Positions 1 through 11,082 of a stretch of DNA of 64,000 bases are shown here, one piece after another. The notes under the pieces are model-generated. The model searched no databases. It saw only the letters and a list, made by a program, of their open reading frames with translations, and was not told where the DNA came from. The DNA comes from Pomphorhynchus laevis (taxonomy: Eukaryota > Acanthocephala > Palaeacanthocephala > Echinorhynchida > Pomphorhynchidae): NCBI GenBank assembly GCA_012934845.2, contig WNNJ02002733.1, positions 124,001 through 188,000 on the forward strand. Reading direction: 5' to 3'. A program made the position numbers and the translations under genes. Every line of letters begins with the position of its first letter. Positions within the stretch are counted from its first letter, which is position 1.

Positions 1-535
1 GTAAAATTTCAAAGTGGTCAGAAGGTCATACTTCATAATGGAAAATTGAGCGAATAGATATAAGAATACTATCATTTCAAGTAACGTTATAGTAATTATG
101 AGGATAGTAGACACTTTAATAAAATGACCGAATACAAAAACTTTTTTAAAGTTTTTGTTTATTTTTTTATTAGCCTTTTTTTATTATATTAGATTATTTT
201 TCTATTATATTAGTTTTTTATTGTATTTTGCCTTCTTATTTTACTCGAGCTGTTTATTTTACTCTCTAAATGTGCGCCTTGAGCTAGCCGATTGCATTTA
301 TTCGACTCATTTTGGAAACGGGTCAATCAATATATTGAAGTGTATTTGCATGTATATCCAAGTTCGCATCGATCTCCAAAGTTAACTATTGATATAACAG
401 CATTTCGAATTGAGCTGCAATATGTAATATTGCAATATCTGCAATATTATTATTAATCTGAGATAACAAAACGAGCAAAAGCTCAAAGTTGCATCACGAA
501 CAAGAAAAAATAAAAGAATAGAACAAAACCTATAA
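1..535. other. AT-rich stretch without a recognisable gene
   Basis: Low-complexity T-rich and A-rich sequence. The open frames here are rich in F, Y, L and I, as expected from base composition, and resemble no protein I know. I see no RNA gene or clear repeat. Confidence 0.5.
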
Positions 536-880
536 ATCATTCATGGCATCCCACAGGCGTTGCTTAAATTCATGTAGAGTATGCGAATTGATTATCGAGT
601 CATCTAGGCTATTCCATTGAGAGTAATTAGCTGGTAATATTGTATAATCTTTGAGCGGATGAGTCTATGATGTATAAGAGTAAACTTGTGACCACGCAGA
701 TCTGAATTCCGGAGATCAAATATGCCACAAAGAGCATGCGCAGGCTTGCTGATGATATGCCACGCCAATCTCATATCAACATATCTTGCAGTGTTCGTAA
801 TGAAAGCAGTCACATAGTCTTTAATCTATCCGCATAGCTCGATGATCTTAATAACCTGAACAGTTTTGTTGCCCGATTTA
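536..880 (-). pseudogene. 3' end of a LINE reverse transcriptase (fragment)
   Basis: Read on the minus strand, this stretch gives the C-terminal tail of a LINE reverse transcriptase. It has an LRGHKFTLIHHR block, then, after a frame change, WNSLDDSIINSHTLHEFK, matching the usual closing pattern of basic RGH block, WN-LP-like box and F-K-L helix seen in CR1 and related LINEs. No catalytic domain is left, and the copy is cut at its 5' side and broken in frame. The clade call is by pattern only. Confidence 0.55.
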
Positions 881-1212
881 GTATCCTTTCGAGTTAATTT
901 ATTTCGGCTTCAGTTAGGGGATATATGCACTATGATGCATATAACAAGTGACTAAGAACAAATGCATGTATTATGTAATATTATGTAATATATTCAATAT
1001 GAAATATAGAAGAAATTTATTTTGTATTAAATCATGTAGAAATCATATTTATACATTTAATTATTTATTCATAAATAATTTATTTATTATAAATAAATAT
1101 GCAATAAATATGTTCAATATTCAATATAATTGGGTAAGCAGACATCATTGTTTTTTAAAAATTAAACGAATCGAGAGAAGTCACTCTAAGAATTTTTTTA
1201 ATTGTTACAAAT

Positions 1213-1240
1213 TTTCGATCACTACTGCGATCATCATCAG
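1213..1240 (-). ncRNA. Hammerhead ribozyme core, 5' arm
   Basis: On the minus strand the sequence reads CTGATGA, then a stem II of GATCGC against GTGATC (one G-T pair) with an AGTA loop, then GAAA. These are the conserved hammerhead core blocks in the correct order and spacing. Hammerhead motifs are known in the terminal repeats of Penelope-like elements, and this one lies in such an arm. I could not settle helix III, which is very short in this class. Confidence 0.65.
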
Positions 1241-1445
1241 GGCATAACAATGCACAATTACAATCAAAAATATATAGCGAAAAATTACCTGGCAGAAAGC
1301 AACTATCAAGTTAGTCAGGAAAAATAAACTAGTCATTAGTTGTTAGATGGGTTGGAACATCTGGTTTATTGCCCTCGAAATTATTGGCGGGATCGTGATA
1401 TCGTAAAATAATTGCCTCCTTAATTTTCCTTATAGTTTTATCACT

Positions 1446-1673
1446 TTAGTGAGCTATAATCTCTGCGCTGGCAAAATTTATATCGTGTCCATGAGCAGCA
1501 AAATGGTTCCACACCGCTGAGATGGTTTGTCCTAGCCGTATTGCGCGTTTATGCCCTAATAACCGAACACCAAGATTTTCGTCTATTTGACTAATGTAAC
1601 GAGAACCACAATTATTACATTGAATACTGTAGATTCCTCTAAATTTTACATATTTGGGCTTAATTTTGCACAA
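1446..1673 (-). pseudogene. Inverted copy of the GIY-YIG domain
   Basis: This is the antisense twin of the domain at 3416-3640 and lies in the 5' inverted arm. It keeps GIYSIQCNNCGSRYISQ and differs at few residues (for example LGVRLLGH against LDVRLLRH). It has no transcriptase upstream on its own strand, so it is an arm sequence and not a working gene. Incomplete upstream copies of this kind, direct or inverted, are typical of Penelope-like elements. Confidence 0.75.
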
Positions 1674-1750
1674 CCCTGAAATACTAGGCCCTACTTACAA
1701 AATTCCGTACTATGTGAGCCAGTGCTTCTGCATTCCTAACTAATAACACT

Positions 1751-3110
1751 TTGAAAAAGATCGAATGCGTGGTCATTCAAGAAGGGAAAATTTACATATC
1801 ATGTTTCAGGACTAGAGTGGCTGACATATCCCTTGTTGTAACTCATCATTACTGCGTCCCTGACCGTAGTAATCGCAACAGAAATCCTCAAACACTACTC
1901 AACAGCATAACGACAAACATCAAAACACAATGTTCTGTCCTCACATTGTCTATCAAAAACCGACATAGAATAAAATTATTGATGGCTGATATATTGATAG
2001 AATCTACGCCACAACAAAGATATACAAATTGGTCTAATCGTCATTTTGAACCACATGAAGAAACTTTATTAAATATGGGTTCTAACTTTATAGTGGATCA
2101 ACATATCGATCCGTTAACAATACAAGCGGATCTTGAAAACATTATTGCGCGGCAAGATGAACAAGCCATTGCAATGTATAAAACGTACATAAGACGCATT
2201 AACGGTTGTCTTTTACAAGATGTCCGCAGATACCAATCAGTCTTCCTAACGATGCTAACACGTACACTGAAGACATTACGACATGATCATACTTTGGCCA
2301 TATGCAAAGCTGACAAGGGGAATAATTTGGTCGTCCTCGACAAGCACGAGGATCTGAAGTTTGGAGTGGATATACTGTCGAACACGACTAAATTTACCAA
2401 CTAGAGCGTTTTCCCACAACCAAAATGAGATGTGTCTTAACACGACTCTTTTACAACTAAAACGTTGAGGCTCAATTCCGGCCTCTGACTATTGGAAAGT
2501 TCGCTTGAAACATAGTGCTACTGGGTTCATGTATCTGTTACCAAAGACAAATAAAGCGGAAAGGTGTGTAAGACCGGTCATTGCTTGTTACACATCTCAC
2601 GTTCATCGTCTTGCAAAAGTAATAAATCAATGTTTAAGGGACGTGATGGGTCTGTCACATTTAATTATCAAAAGCGGCTATGATTTTGTGACACTGCTAA
2701 GGAACATGGTTACACAAGATGTCTATTTTACATCGCTGATGTTAAGGATCTGTTCACAAATGTCCCAGTTAAGGAGACAATTGATGATGCCGCACTTCTT
2801 CAAACCAGAAATGTTATCGTTGGACATTGACACAACGAATGGAAACATCTTCTCCATATATGCACTACTGAATCCACCTTCTCATTTGACAATACATTAC
2901 ATGTACAAAGGGACGGTGTCGCGATGGGATCCCCATTAGGGCCGACGCTAGCAGACTTATTCATGAGGAAGGTGAAAGCAAATGTATATTCGCGCATAAA
3001 AGGCCTAATATACTGGTGTCGATATGTGGATGACGTGTTTATGTGTATCAAGGGACCACATCATTCTTAGGTGAATGTGTTGGATATGCTAACTGACTTA
3101 GATCCGAGGT
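1751..3110 (+). pseudogene. Penelope-type reverse transcriptase (broken)
   Basis: The first open part (1751-2404) ends with ICKADKGNNLVVLDK, the KADKG-type block near the N-terminus of Penelope reverse transcriptases. The next open part (2505-2939) has LLPKTNKAERCVRPVIA, the P-K-x-H/N-K...RP block. About 2900-3060 gives GVAMGSPLGPTLADLFM followed by RYVDDVF, the catalytic YxDD motif, in a shifted frame. The pieces lie in order on one strand but not in a single frame. The first about 95 bases of the first open part belong to the inverted arm and are not transcriptase. The protein copies the element's RNA into DNA at the target. Confidence 0.8.
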
Positions 3111-3415
3111 TAAAGAGAATGCTTAGATATTATCTAACTGAAGACGACCATGAAAATGAATATAAGATATAAGTGCAATCGCTGATTGACTTGAATTACC
3201 ATATATGGGCATATTAATTGCTCCCATAATGCAGCGATGATGAGTTACAACAAGGGATATGTCAGCTACTCTAGTCCTGAAACATGATATGTAAATTTTC
3301 CCTTCTTGAGTGACCACGCATTCGATCTTCTTCAAAGTGTTATTAGTTAGGCATGCAGAAGCACTGGCTCACATAGTACGGAATTTTGTAAGTAGGGCCT
3401 AGTATTTCAGGGTTA

Positions 3416-3640
3416 TGCAAAATTAAGCCCAAATATGTAAAATTTAGAGGAATCTACAGTATTCAATGTAATAATTGTGGTTCTCGTTACATTAGTCAAA
3501 TAGACGAAAATCTTGATGTTCGGTTATTAAGACATAAACGCGCAATACGGCTAGGACAAACCATCTCAGCGGTGTGGAACCATTTTGCTGCTCATGGACA
3601 CGATATAAATTTTGCCAGCGCAGAGATTATAGCTCACTAA
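3416..3640 (+). CDS. GIY-YIG endonuclease domain of the Penelope-like element
   Basis: This open stretch lies downstream of the transcriptase on the same strand. It reads FRGIYSIQCNNCGSRYISQ, a GIY motif followed after about ten residues by YIS, as in GIY-YIG nucleases; the CNNC pair between them fits the zinc-binding variant of Penelope endonucleases. Further on come RLLRHKRAIR and NHFAAHGHDINF, matching the conserved R, H and N/H positions of the fold. It stops at TAA 3638-3640. There is no ATG at its start, as expected for the C-terminal domain of a larger protein. It would nick the target DNA to prime reverse transcription. Confidence 0.75.
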   Translation, partial: CKIKPKYVKFRGIYSIQCNNCGSRYISQIDENLDVRLLRHKRAIRLGQTISAVWNHFAAHGHDINFASAEIIAH

Positions 3641-3843
3641 AGTGATAAAACTATAAGGAAAATTAAGGAGGCAATTATTTTACGATATCACGATCCCGCC
3701 AATAATTTCGAGGGCAATAAACCAGATGTTCCAACCCATCTAACAACTAACGACTAGTTTATTTTTCCTGACTAACTTGATAGTTGCTTTCTGCCAGATA
3801 ATTTTTCGCTATATATTTTTGATTGTAATTGTGCATTGTTGTC

Positions 3844-3871
3844 TTGATGATGATCGCAGTAGTGATCGAAA
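3844..3871 (+). ncRNA. Hammerhead ribozyme core, 3' arm, altered
   Basis: This is the partner of the core at 1213-1240, here on the plus strand downstream of the endonuclease. Stem II and GAAA are kept, but the first conserved base is changed (TTGATGA in place of CTGATGA). That change should weaken or abolish cleavage, so of the two arms only the 5' copy has an intact core. Confidence 0.55.
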
Positions 3872-4129
3872 ATTTGTAACAATTAAAAAAATTCTTAGAG
3901 TGACTTCTCTCGATTCGTTTAATTTTTTAACATTCAATATAAAAGGAATTTATTTTGTATAAATTATTAACTATTGCGACTTTTTAACTATTACAGAATA
4001 AGAGGATACAAGTAAAATCAGATAAAAAGGCCACGATTTAAACTTCATTTATTTAAGAATAAATAACAGTAATTTTGTTATTTTATTTTGAAGTTGTAAA
4101 AACAATTATTACAAGCCAGTATTCTATAA

Positions 4130-5468
4130 TGGATAAAAATGGTATAAAAATTGAATCATAAAAATTGGAATCCAAAATTACATAAAAATTCAATAAAACC
4201 TTGGTCCATATGCAGTGCTTCTAAATGTACATTAAAACCACTTTCTGTTTATTTAAATAAAATACTTAAAGTAATTAAAGCACACTTCAAAAATAATATA
4301 GGGTAATCGAAATTATTTCTACAAAAGAATTTTTAGAACACACAAAAGGAATAAATTTTCAAAATACAAATACATACGATTTTAGTAAGCTTTATACAAA
4401 TCTAGATTTAGTAGATATAAAAGAAGCGATAGTAAAATTAATTAATCTTATATTCGGAAAAGGATATACATATATATGTTATAATAACTATAACGCATAT
4501 CTAACAAAAATTAAACCATAATTGAATTAATAGAATCCTTAAATATTTTGATAAATCAAAATTATTTAAATGTAGGGACATCTATACTTAGACAAGTAAA
4601 AGCTGTTCCAATTGGAGGTAATAGTAGCCCAAATATAGCTGACTTGTTTTTAAGCTTTATAGAATATGAATTTGTTCATAACTGCGTACAAACTAAATCT
4701 AAACAATATAAATATATGAAATATATGTTTCGATACATTGTTGATATATGTATTTAATTCTAATAATTTTTATTTAATTTTTGAACAAATTTATACAGAA
4801 AGCCTTATTCTTAACAAAACCAATATTAATGATAAAGAAGGTGTATATCTAGATATGAACATTAAATTAACATTAACTAAAACTACTATTAATTTATATC
4901 GTAAAGATGACATATTTATCTTTATCTTTATAGCCCAATTATAGCTGACTTATTTTTAAAGCTTTATAGAATATGAATTTGTTCATAACTGTTTAAAAAA
5001 TAAATCTAAATTATATAAAGATATGAAACATCTGTTTCGATATATTAATGATATATGTGTATTTAAATCCAACAAATTTATCCAGGTAGCCTCATTCTTT
5101 AAAAATCCAATATTAATGATAAAGTATACATCTTGATATTTGCATTAAATTAACATAAATTAAAACTACTATTAATTTATATCGTAAAGACGACATATTT
5201 AAATTTACAAGAAACATATTTTTGCATGAGCATTCATGCATACCATATAATATAAAATATAATACATTAAATAATGAAATTTTAAGAATTTCAACAATTT
5301 GTAATGATATTGGTTTTCTTCAAAATCATTTAAATAATTTAATATATGCATATTTTAAACTAGGTTACTGTAAAAATACCATCAAACCGAAAATAGTAAA
5401 ATATTTAAATCAACACAATAATATTAATAATAAATTTAAAACCATTAGCGAAAATTTTTATGGATAAT
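4130..5468 (+). mobile_element. Second Penelope-like element, decayed and partly duplicated
   Basis: Plus-strand fragments of a different and older reverse transcriptase. 4548-4757 gives VPIGGNSSPNIADLFLSFIE and then FRYIVDICI, which correspond to the GxPxGxxxSPxxADL block and a degraded YxDD box. 4790-4930 gives VYLDMNIKL and NLYRKDDIF, the blocks that follow the catalytic box in this family. The same stretch is repeated at about 4935-5470 with substitutions (FRYINDICVF), so two diverged copies of the transcriptase 3' half lie head to tail. No endonuclease is seen. All frames are short and broken. Confidence 0.6.
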
Positions 5469-5497
5469 AAATATACTTTGTATTAGAATAAGATACT

Positions 5498-5842
5498 ATA
5501 TAATCAAATTTAATCAGAGGAAATACATCCTAAAGCATGTATTCTGCTATGTTGGGTAGAGGAATTAGGGGCCGAAACCTGATAGCATAGCAGTTATTTT
5601 GATAACCTATAATCCTTATTATGGTGCAACGTCTATTATTTATTAGTCAACTCATAAAAATTGGCTTTTATTTTAAATTTCAATTTTTTATTTTAACTTG
5701 ATTTAAATTATAAAAAATCTTATAACCATTATTTATTTTATTATTTAATTATTAAATTTTGATTAAGCACTATTATGTTTTATTTTATAATTATATTAAA
5801 TACGTGGACTCAGTTAACTGATTTGATTTAACTAGATGTTTT
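5498..5842 (+). repeat. MITE-like repeat family A, near full copy
   Basis: A repeat of about 345 bp. One end starts ATATAATCAAATTTAATCAG and the other ends with TCAGTTAACTGATTTGATT, so the termini are short inverted repeats around ATAATCAAAT. Internal marks are GAAACCTGATAGCATAGCAG and TACGTGGACTCAGTTA. Other copies lie at 22.7-23.6, 36.5-36.8, 53.0-53.9 and 55.2-55.5 kb. It has no coding capacity. Confidence 0.6.
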
Positions 5843-6348
5843 GTTAGCACTGTAGTAATTGATAAATTTATATTTCATTTATTAAAAATAAAATGAGGTT
5901 TAGTGAATATTTTAATATTTCTCATAAAATTTAAAATTTGAATAATACCTCTTCGTATAGGTTTTCATTAAGAAATTAATTTTTGTTTTACTCATGTAAA
6001 TTTGACCAAGTATGACGAAAGCCCAATCAACATTTACAATTTTTGTTTATCCCAATTTTTTCGGTATAATGAGTTAATTCTGACTAAAATATTAAAATCG
6101 ATAAGCAATTCTAATTCGGGCCGAAATATAGAAATTTAATTAATTTCTAATCTCATCAAAAAATTTCGTACTGTATTGCTCAATAAAAAAGTTATGTTCG
6201 CGTTATACTCGCTCTTTTGTTCTAAGAGCGTTCTTTACGTAAAGTCGAAGTTTTTTCTCGGTTTGTTTCTAATTTTTTATTACTACTCAAAAATGCCTAC
6301 TTAGCGACAGTTAAAGCAATAAAGCACTACATTTAGATAAGAAATATT

Positions 6349-7827
6349 ATGTTAAAAGCGTTATTTTGGGGCATACGCCCACAGGGAGATGTCAGAGTTC
6401 GGTTTGCACCAAGTCCTACCGGACCAATGCACATTGGTGGTTTGAGAACTGCCTTGTTTAATTTCCTATTTGCGAAAAAATTTGGAGGATCCTTTATCCT
6501 GAGAATAGAAGATACTGATCAATCTAGATCTAATAGCCAAGCTGCCAAGAATATTATTGATACCTTAAATTGGACAGGTATAAAATATGACGAGGGGCCT
6601 TATTTTCAATCTCAACGTCTACAAATCTATCAACATTATTGCCAGCAACTAATCTCTGAAAACAAAGCATATCCATGTTTTTGTAGCATGGAAACTATTC
6701 TGGCTTCAAAAACAATAAATCAGCCAGGCGAACCATGGCAATACGATGGAACATGTTCAAGAATTCATCCCCAAGTTGTTGAAGACCGTTTAATGGCAGG
6801 GCATCGTCATTCAGTTAGGTTTAAAATGCAAAATGACGTTGTAAAATTTGATGATCTCGTATATGGACGCATTAATATTAATCCAGCAAAGGTTGAGGGT
6901 GACTTTGTAATACTAAAGTCGGATGGATGGCCAACATATCACTTGGCCTGTGTAGTTGATGATCATCTAATGGAAATAAGCCACGTTCTAAGAGGAGTTG
7001 AGTGGCAACCGTCAACTGCTAAACATATACAGCTCTACAATGCATTGGGATGGCCTCATCCGGTATTTTCCCACCTTCCTATCCTCATTAATAAAGACGG
7101 TAAAAAAATATCTAAGAGAGACATATGTAATGGATATGGTGAAGAATATTTGCTAACTAACATACGCAAACAAGGTATATACCCAGAAGTTATTTTGTCT
7201 CACTTGATGCACTACACTGGCAATACTATGTCGGAAATCAACAATGAGGACGATGGTAATTCCGGTGATACTAAATCGAAACTTATTTCAATACCGCAAA
7301 TGATTGAATTATTCGATCCCCTTAATTTAAACAAATCGTATAAACACTTAAGTAATCTCGAGCTTTTAAATCTTAACCGAACGTTTATAGCACAAGCAAA
7401 TAATAAAGTAGTTCATGACTTAAAGAAAGAAATCTACAGAAAGTGGAATGTAAATTCTTCGTTAGCTTTTTGTAAAAAGATTTTACAAACTTACAGAGGT
7501 AGGTCAAACAGTATTGCGGGTATTGCAAATGAATGCCAATATCTGTGGTATGCACCACAAAGAAGACATTTGTGTATCGAACAAATCCATATCGCATTAA
7601 TAGAGAAATTTATAATGGAATTAAAAAGATGCAGAGATCCTTGCGAAGCGGCTAAAATTGCAAATCAGTCAATTAGTAAATCAACAACTAACAATAACTA
7701 CGGAGATTTATTAAAATTGTTGCGGACTGTTACAACCGGTCTGGAAAGTGGCCCGCCACTCAGTGATATAATTGAAATTTTGGGATTTGAAGAATTTACA
7801 GATAGATTAACCAATATTATCTCGTAA
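6349..7827 (+). CDS. EARS2: Mitochondrial glutamyl-tRNA synthetase (EARS2)
   Basis: A 492-residue class I aminoacyl-tRNA synthetase that charges tRNA with glutamate, most likely in mitochondria. The N-terminus reads VRVRFAPSPTGPMHIGGLRT; the HIGH-type motif is H28-I-G-G31. RIEDTD follows at about 52-57, YDEGPYFQSQR at about 79-89, GDFVILKSDGWPTYHLACVV at about 185-204, and the KMSKS-type motif is KKISKR at 252-257. The helical anticodon-binding part fills the last 200 residues. Length fits bacterial-type/mitochondrial GluRS. The basic, hydrophobic start (MLKALFWGIRPQG) could be a short targeting peptide. The ATG follows AT-rich leader sequence, and the frame is uninterrupted by introns. Nothing adjacent looks functionally linked. 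Confidence 0.97.
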   Translation: MLKALFWGIRPQGDVRVRFAPSPTGPMHIGGLRTALFNFLFAKKFGGSFILRIEDTDQSRSNSQAAKNIIDTLNWTGIKYDEGPYFQSQRLQIYQHYCQQLISENKAYPCFCSMETILASKTINQPGEPWQYDGTCSRIHPQVVEDRLMAGHRHSVRFKMQNDVVKFDDLVYGRININPAKVEGDFVILKSDGWPTYHLACVVDDHLMEISHVLRGVEWQPSTAKHIQLYNALGWPHPVFSHLPILINKDGKKISKRDICNGYGEEYLLTNIRKQGIYPEVILSHLMHYTGNTMSEINNEDDGNSGDTKSKLISIPQMIELFDPLNLNKSYKHLSNLELLNLNRTFIAQANNKVVHDLKKEIYRKWNVNSSLAFCKKILQTYRGRSNSIAGIANECQYLWYAPQRRHLCIEQIHIALIEKFIMELKRCRDPCEAAKIANQSISKSTTNNNYGDLLKLLRTVTTGLESGPPLSDIIEILGFEEFTDRLTNIIS

Positions 7828-7891
7828 TATTTTGAGATATTTGTTTTGATTTATAAATTCCTTTAAGAATTTAAAAGCATGTGCAAAGTTC

Positions 7892-7897
7892 AATAAA
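7892..7897 (+). promoter_or_regulatory. Likely polyadenylation signal of EARS2
   Basis: An AATAAA hexamer 65 bases after the EARS2 stop, inside AT-rich 3' flanking sequence. It is the first canonical hexamer downstream and is well placed, but such hexamers are common in this base composition. Confidence 0.45.
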
Positions 7898-10255
7898 ATT
7901 ATATCATAGCCTTAACTTGGTAGTATAAATAGCAACTTATATTATTAATTTTATTTGCTAAAACATAACATATAATTATATTTTATTCTTAATTATATTT
8001 TATTTTAAATATAAACTAATAAATATTTTACAATTGTTTTTATTGTAGCTCGTGTAAAAACATTACATTTGCGAAATACCCTCGTAAAGATCTGCCATTT
8101 TATTTAGCTGATGATAAGTAACTTACCATCTTTTCCCAACGACATCTCTCCTGTTGCATTCATCCGCCTAAACAAATCTTCCAAATCTAATCTTTCTTAT
8201 CCCCTTCTGAAAATTATTTTCAGGCATCACTCTCACGCGTCCTATGTCCTCTCCTAACGATTTAAACTCATGTCCTCTTCAGCCACTCGCATTTCCATGA
8301 TCTCATTCCTTTCTCAAATCGCTCAACCCTCTTATGCCCGCATCAAAGAACGCCGTCGCGAGGAAAACAGCGAAACATCTCTCTCCATCCGAAACATCGA
8401 CGGATATTTTCAAATTGTCCACAGGCGCCCCAAAATTCGATGGCGCTTATCTCCCCTATGTGTCTTCTCCGCTAGCCACTTTCACGATCACACACGATTC
8501 CCGTATCGACATCCTCAATGCTAGATTTATTCTCCATAAATCCCATCTCATCCTCAACCTAGTCAACAAGCAATCCATCGATCCATTTCGCCTCACCGAA
8601 TCCTGGCACTCCGATTCCGACGACATCTCCATTGTCCGTATGCTCTCTGTTGGTTGCTCACTAATCGAATCTGCCAGCCCCCAGCTCATCTCCTTCTAAA
8701 TTCTCTAATCATGGCAGCATTGTCGCATTTATCCATCACCTCGCGTCTCTTCACAAGATCACTCCCTGTTACAGTCCTTGCTCTTTTGAATTGCTCCCTT
8801 GTCGTTCTTCTAGCCCGATCACTCTATATCTCGCCATTGCATACCGTCCTGGTTAATCTGCTTCTACCTCCATATTTTTTATGAACTCGCTGATCTCCTA
8901 TCCCACTGTTCTTTGTCCTCCATCCTTTTACTCGTTATTGGCGACTTCAACATCCGCATTGTCCGCCCCTATTCCACTGATTCCATCCGAGTCATCAACA
9001 TTCTATCCAACTACAACTTCAAACTCATATCCACTGCCCCCACACATTACCTTGGTGGGGCACTTGAAATAATTGCTGTTCCCGATCGTTTTGCTGCCTG
9101 CCCCTCATTGTTCATCTCCGATCCGAGTCTATCCAATCACTTTCTCGTCACCCTAGATCTCACTTCCAACCACTCCCCCGCTTCACTCACCTACCATCCA
9201 ACGTCGCCCTTATAGAAATTTTGACCTCCCCATTCTCCGCTCTGCCTTACTCAAATCGTCTTTATCTTATCACACAATAACATCTTCCTCTCCTCACGAT
9301 CCTGCTTTTCGTTTCGACTCTGAACTCACATCCACTCTTGATCTTATCTTGCCCTTTAAGCCTCACCATCACCATCGCTTGCACCGTGCCCATGGTTTGA
9401 CATCCAATGCTACTCTCAAAGCGTCGACCCCGTCATGCTTTGAGAGTATATCATCGCTCTCTAAATTCGCTCGCTCACTACGTCTCTCCATGATTTCTAT
9501 CTTGCTCTTCGCCGGAATCATCTTAACCTACTACGTACACAAATGCAACTCCGACAGCATAAAATGATCACTTCATTCAAATCTGTCTATCTTGCATACT
9601 TTTAACTCACGCCGTTCTCGCTCCTTTTCGTCTTGCAGCATAAATCATCATGATTATTCATCATTTCTCCAGACCAAAGTATCCACGTTGCTCTCTCACA
9701 CCCCTGTTTCCATCCGATTTCACTCTATCCCGCCTTGCCTCATTATCCCGGAACTCTTTCATATTATCCCTGTCTCACCCGCCGAAGTATCATCTGCCCT
9801 TATATCCTTGCCCAACAAAACCTCATTTGACGATCCAATGCATACCCTTATACTTAAATTCATATACTCATCGATATCCTCTTTCCTCACCACCTTGTTT
9901 ACCTCGCTCATCCGCAGTCGTATCTTCTCTTTACACTGGAAATCCGACATATTTCGTCCCCTCCTTAAGTAGCAATCGCTCGAGCCCCCACTTCCTTCTA
10001 ACTTTCGCTTCATTTCACTCATCACTTCTCTTTCTAAGCTTCTAAAACACCTCATCTTAATACAGATTAACGTTTATCTATCTTCATCCAATCTGTACCC
10101 TTCTTTCCAATCCTCTTTCCGCTCTAATCAATCCACCAAAATCGCATACATGAAAGTTTACAACGACCTAATCATTTCTCGTGACAAGGCTCTATATAGT
10201 GTTCTCATCTACCTTAACCTATCTTCCACCTTCGACATTGTAGACCACTCTAGCC

Positions 10256-10475
10256 TCCTTTGGCGCCATAGTGGAGCGATTTACAGCAGTGTGAAATTAA
10301 CAGCTTAAAAGCTAACAATGGTGTTAAGTTTCGTGAGCAATTTAGCTGCGGATTGTGCCGCATGTTGTTTGAATTTGTTACTATAAAGCATTGATCGGTT
10401 TGTAATGTACACACAAAAAAGCACTTAGTATTTCGCATTGTGTTTCGTTTCATTTAACATCACATCACATTTCCC
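10256..10475. repeat. Foreign insert inside the L2-like LINE
   Basis: About 215 bases that do not fit the LINE. Before them the frame reads a degraded TFDIVDHSSLL; after them comes GFSS-type and SYLS-type sequence leading into VPQG. The inserted stretch has a different composition and no LINE motif. It probably represents a small insertion or a rearrangement. I could not recognise its family or define target duplications. Confidence 0.4.
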
Positions 10476-11082
10476 GCATTCATTATGATTACGGCTTTTC
10501 TTCCTCCCCGTAGCATGGTTTGCCTCATATCTATCCGACCGTTCTTTTTACGTCTGTTCAAATACATCATTCTCCCAACCATCCCTATTTTTTGCGGGGT
10601 CCCACAAGGTTTAGTCCTAGGTCCCCTGTTTTTCTCTCTTCTACTTGGCTTTCTCTCTCTGTTTATCAAACCTTACTCCATTAACATCATGCAATGTGCC
10701 GATGACATAATTATCTACGCTAATGCACCCGCCAATCGCATACACGATATCGGCATTTCTGCCTCCAACTGTCTTTCTTCTATCTACAAACGTTTCTCCT
10801 ATTTTCATTTTGTTCCAAGTCCCGAGAAATTCGTAGTAATGTAGATCCTCCCCCAGTCAACCTAACATATCTCCTCCCCATATATATGTTTTGCCTCATC
10901 ATTCATCCCCCGAGTCCATAATCTCACTTTCTTAAGCTTCCATAATGATGATCACCTTTCCCTTAAACCCTTCCTCAGTGACAAGGTCTGTTCGTCTAAC
11001 TTAATTATCCGTGACATACGCCGTATCCGCCACCTTATCAATTTCCGTTATTATGTCTCATTTTTCATAGCTTATCTTCCCT

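Larger units (their letters stand above)
1128..3931 (+). mobile_element. Penelope-like element with inverted terminal arms
   Basis: A 2.8 kb retroelement. The middle encodes a Penelope-type reverse transcriptase and the 3' part a GIY-YIG endonuclease, the domain order known for endonuclease-bearing Penelope-like elements. A copy of the 3' part (endonuclease, spacer and hammerhead) also lies in inverse orientation at the 5' end, so about 1145-1845 and 3228-3931 are inverted repeats of roughly 700 bp. The two arms differ at only a few positions in the stretch I compared, which suggests recent duplication or conversion. An 11-bp direct repeat, ATTCAATATAA, lies just outside both ends (1117-1127 and 3932-3942) and is a likely target-site duplication. 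The transcriptase frame is broken, so this copy looks inactive. Confidence 0.8.

Noticed and set aside
155-385. Short F/Y/L-rich open frame
   Set aside because: Composition follows the local T-rich sequence; no motif, no splice context.
5498-5842. Hammerhead ribozyme in MITE family A
   Set aside because: Copies contain GAAACCTGATAGC and, in some, CTGATGACC, but in the wrong order and spacing for helices II and III.
7385-7597. Minus-strand open frame inside EARS2
   Set aside because: It is a shadow of the EARS2 coding sequence on the opposite strand.
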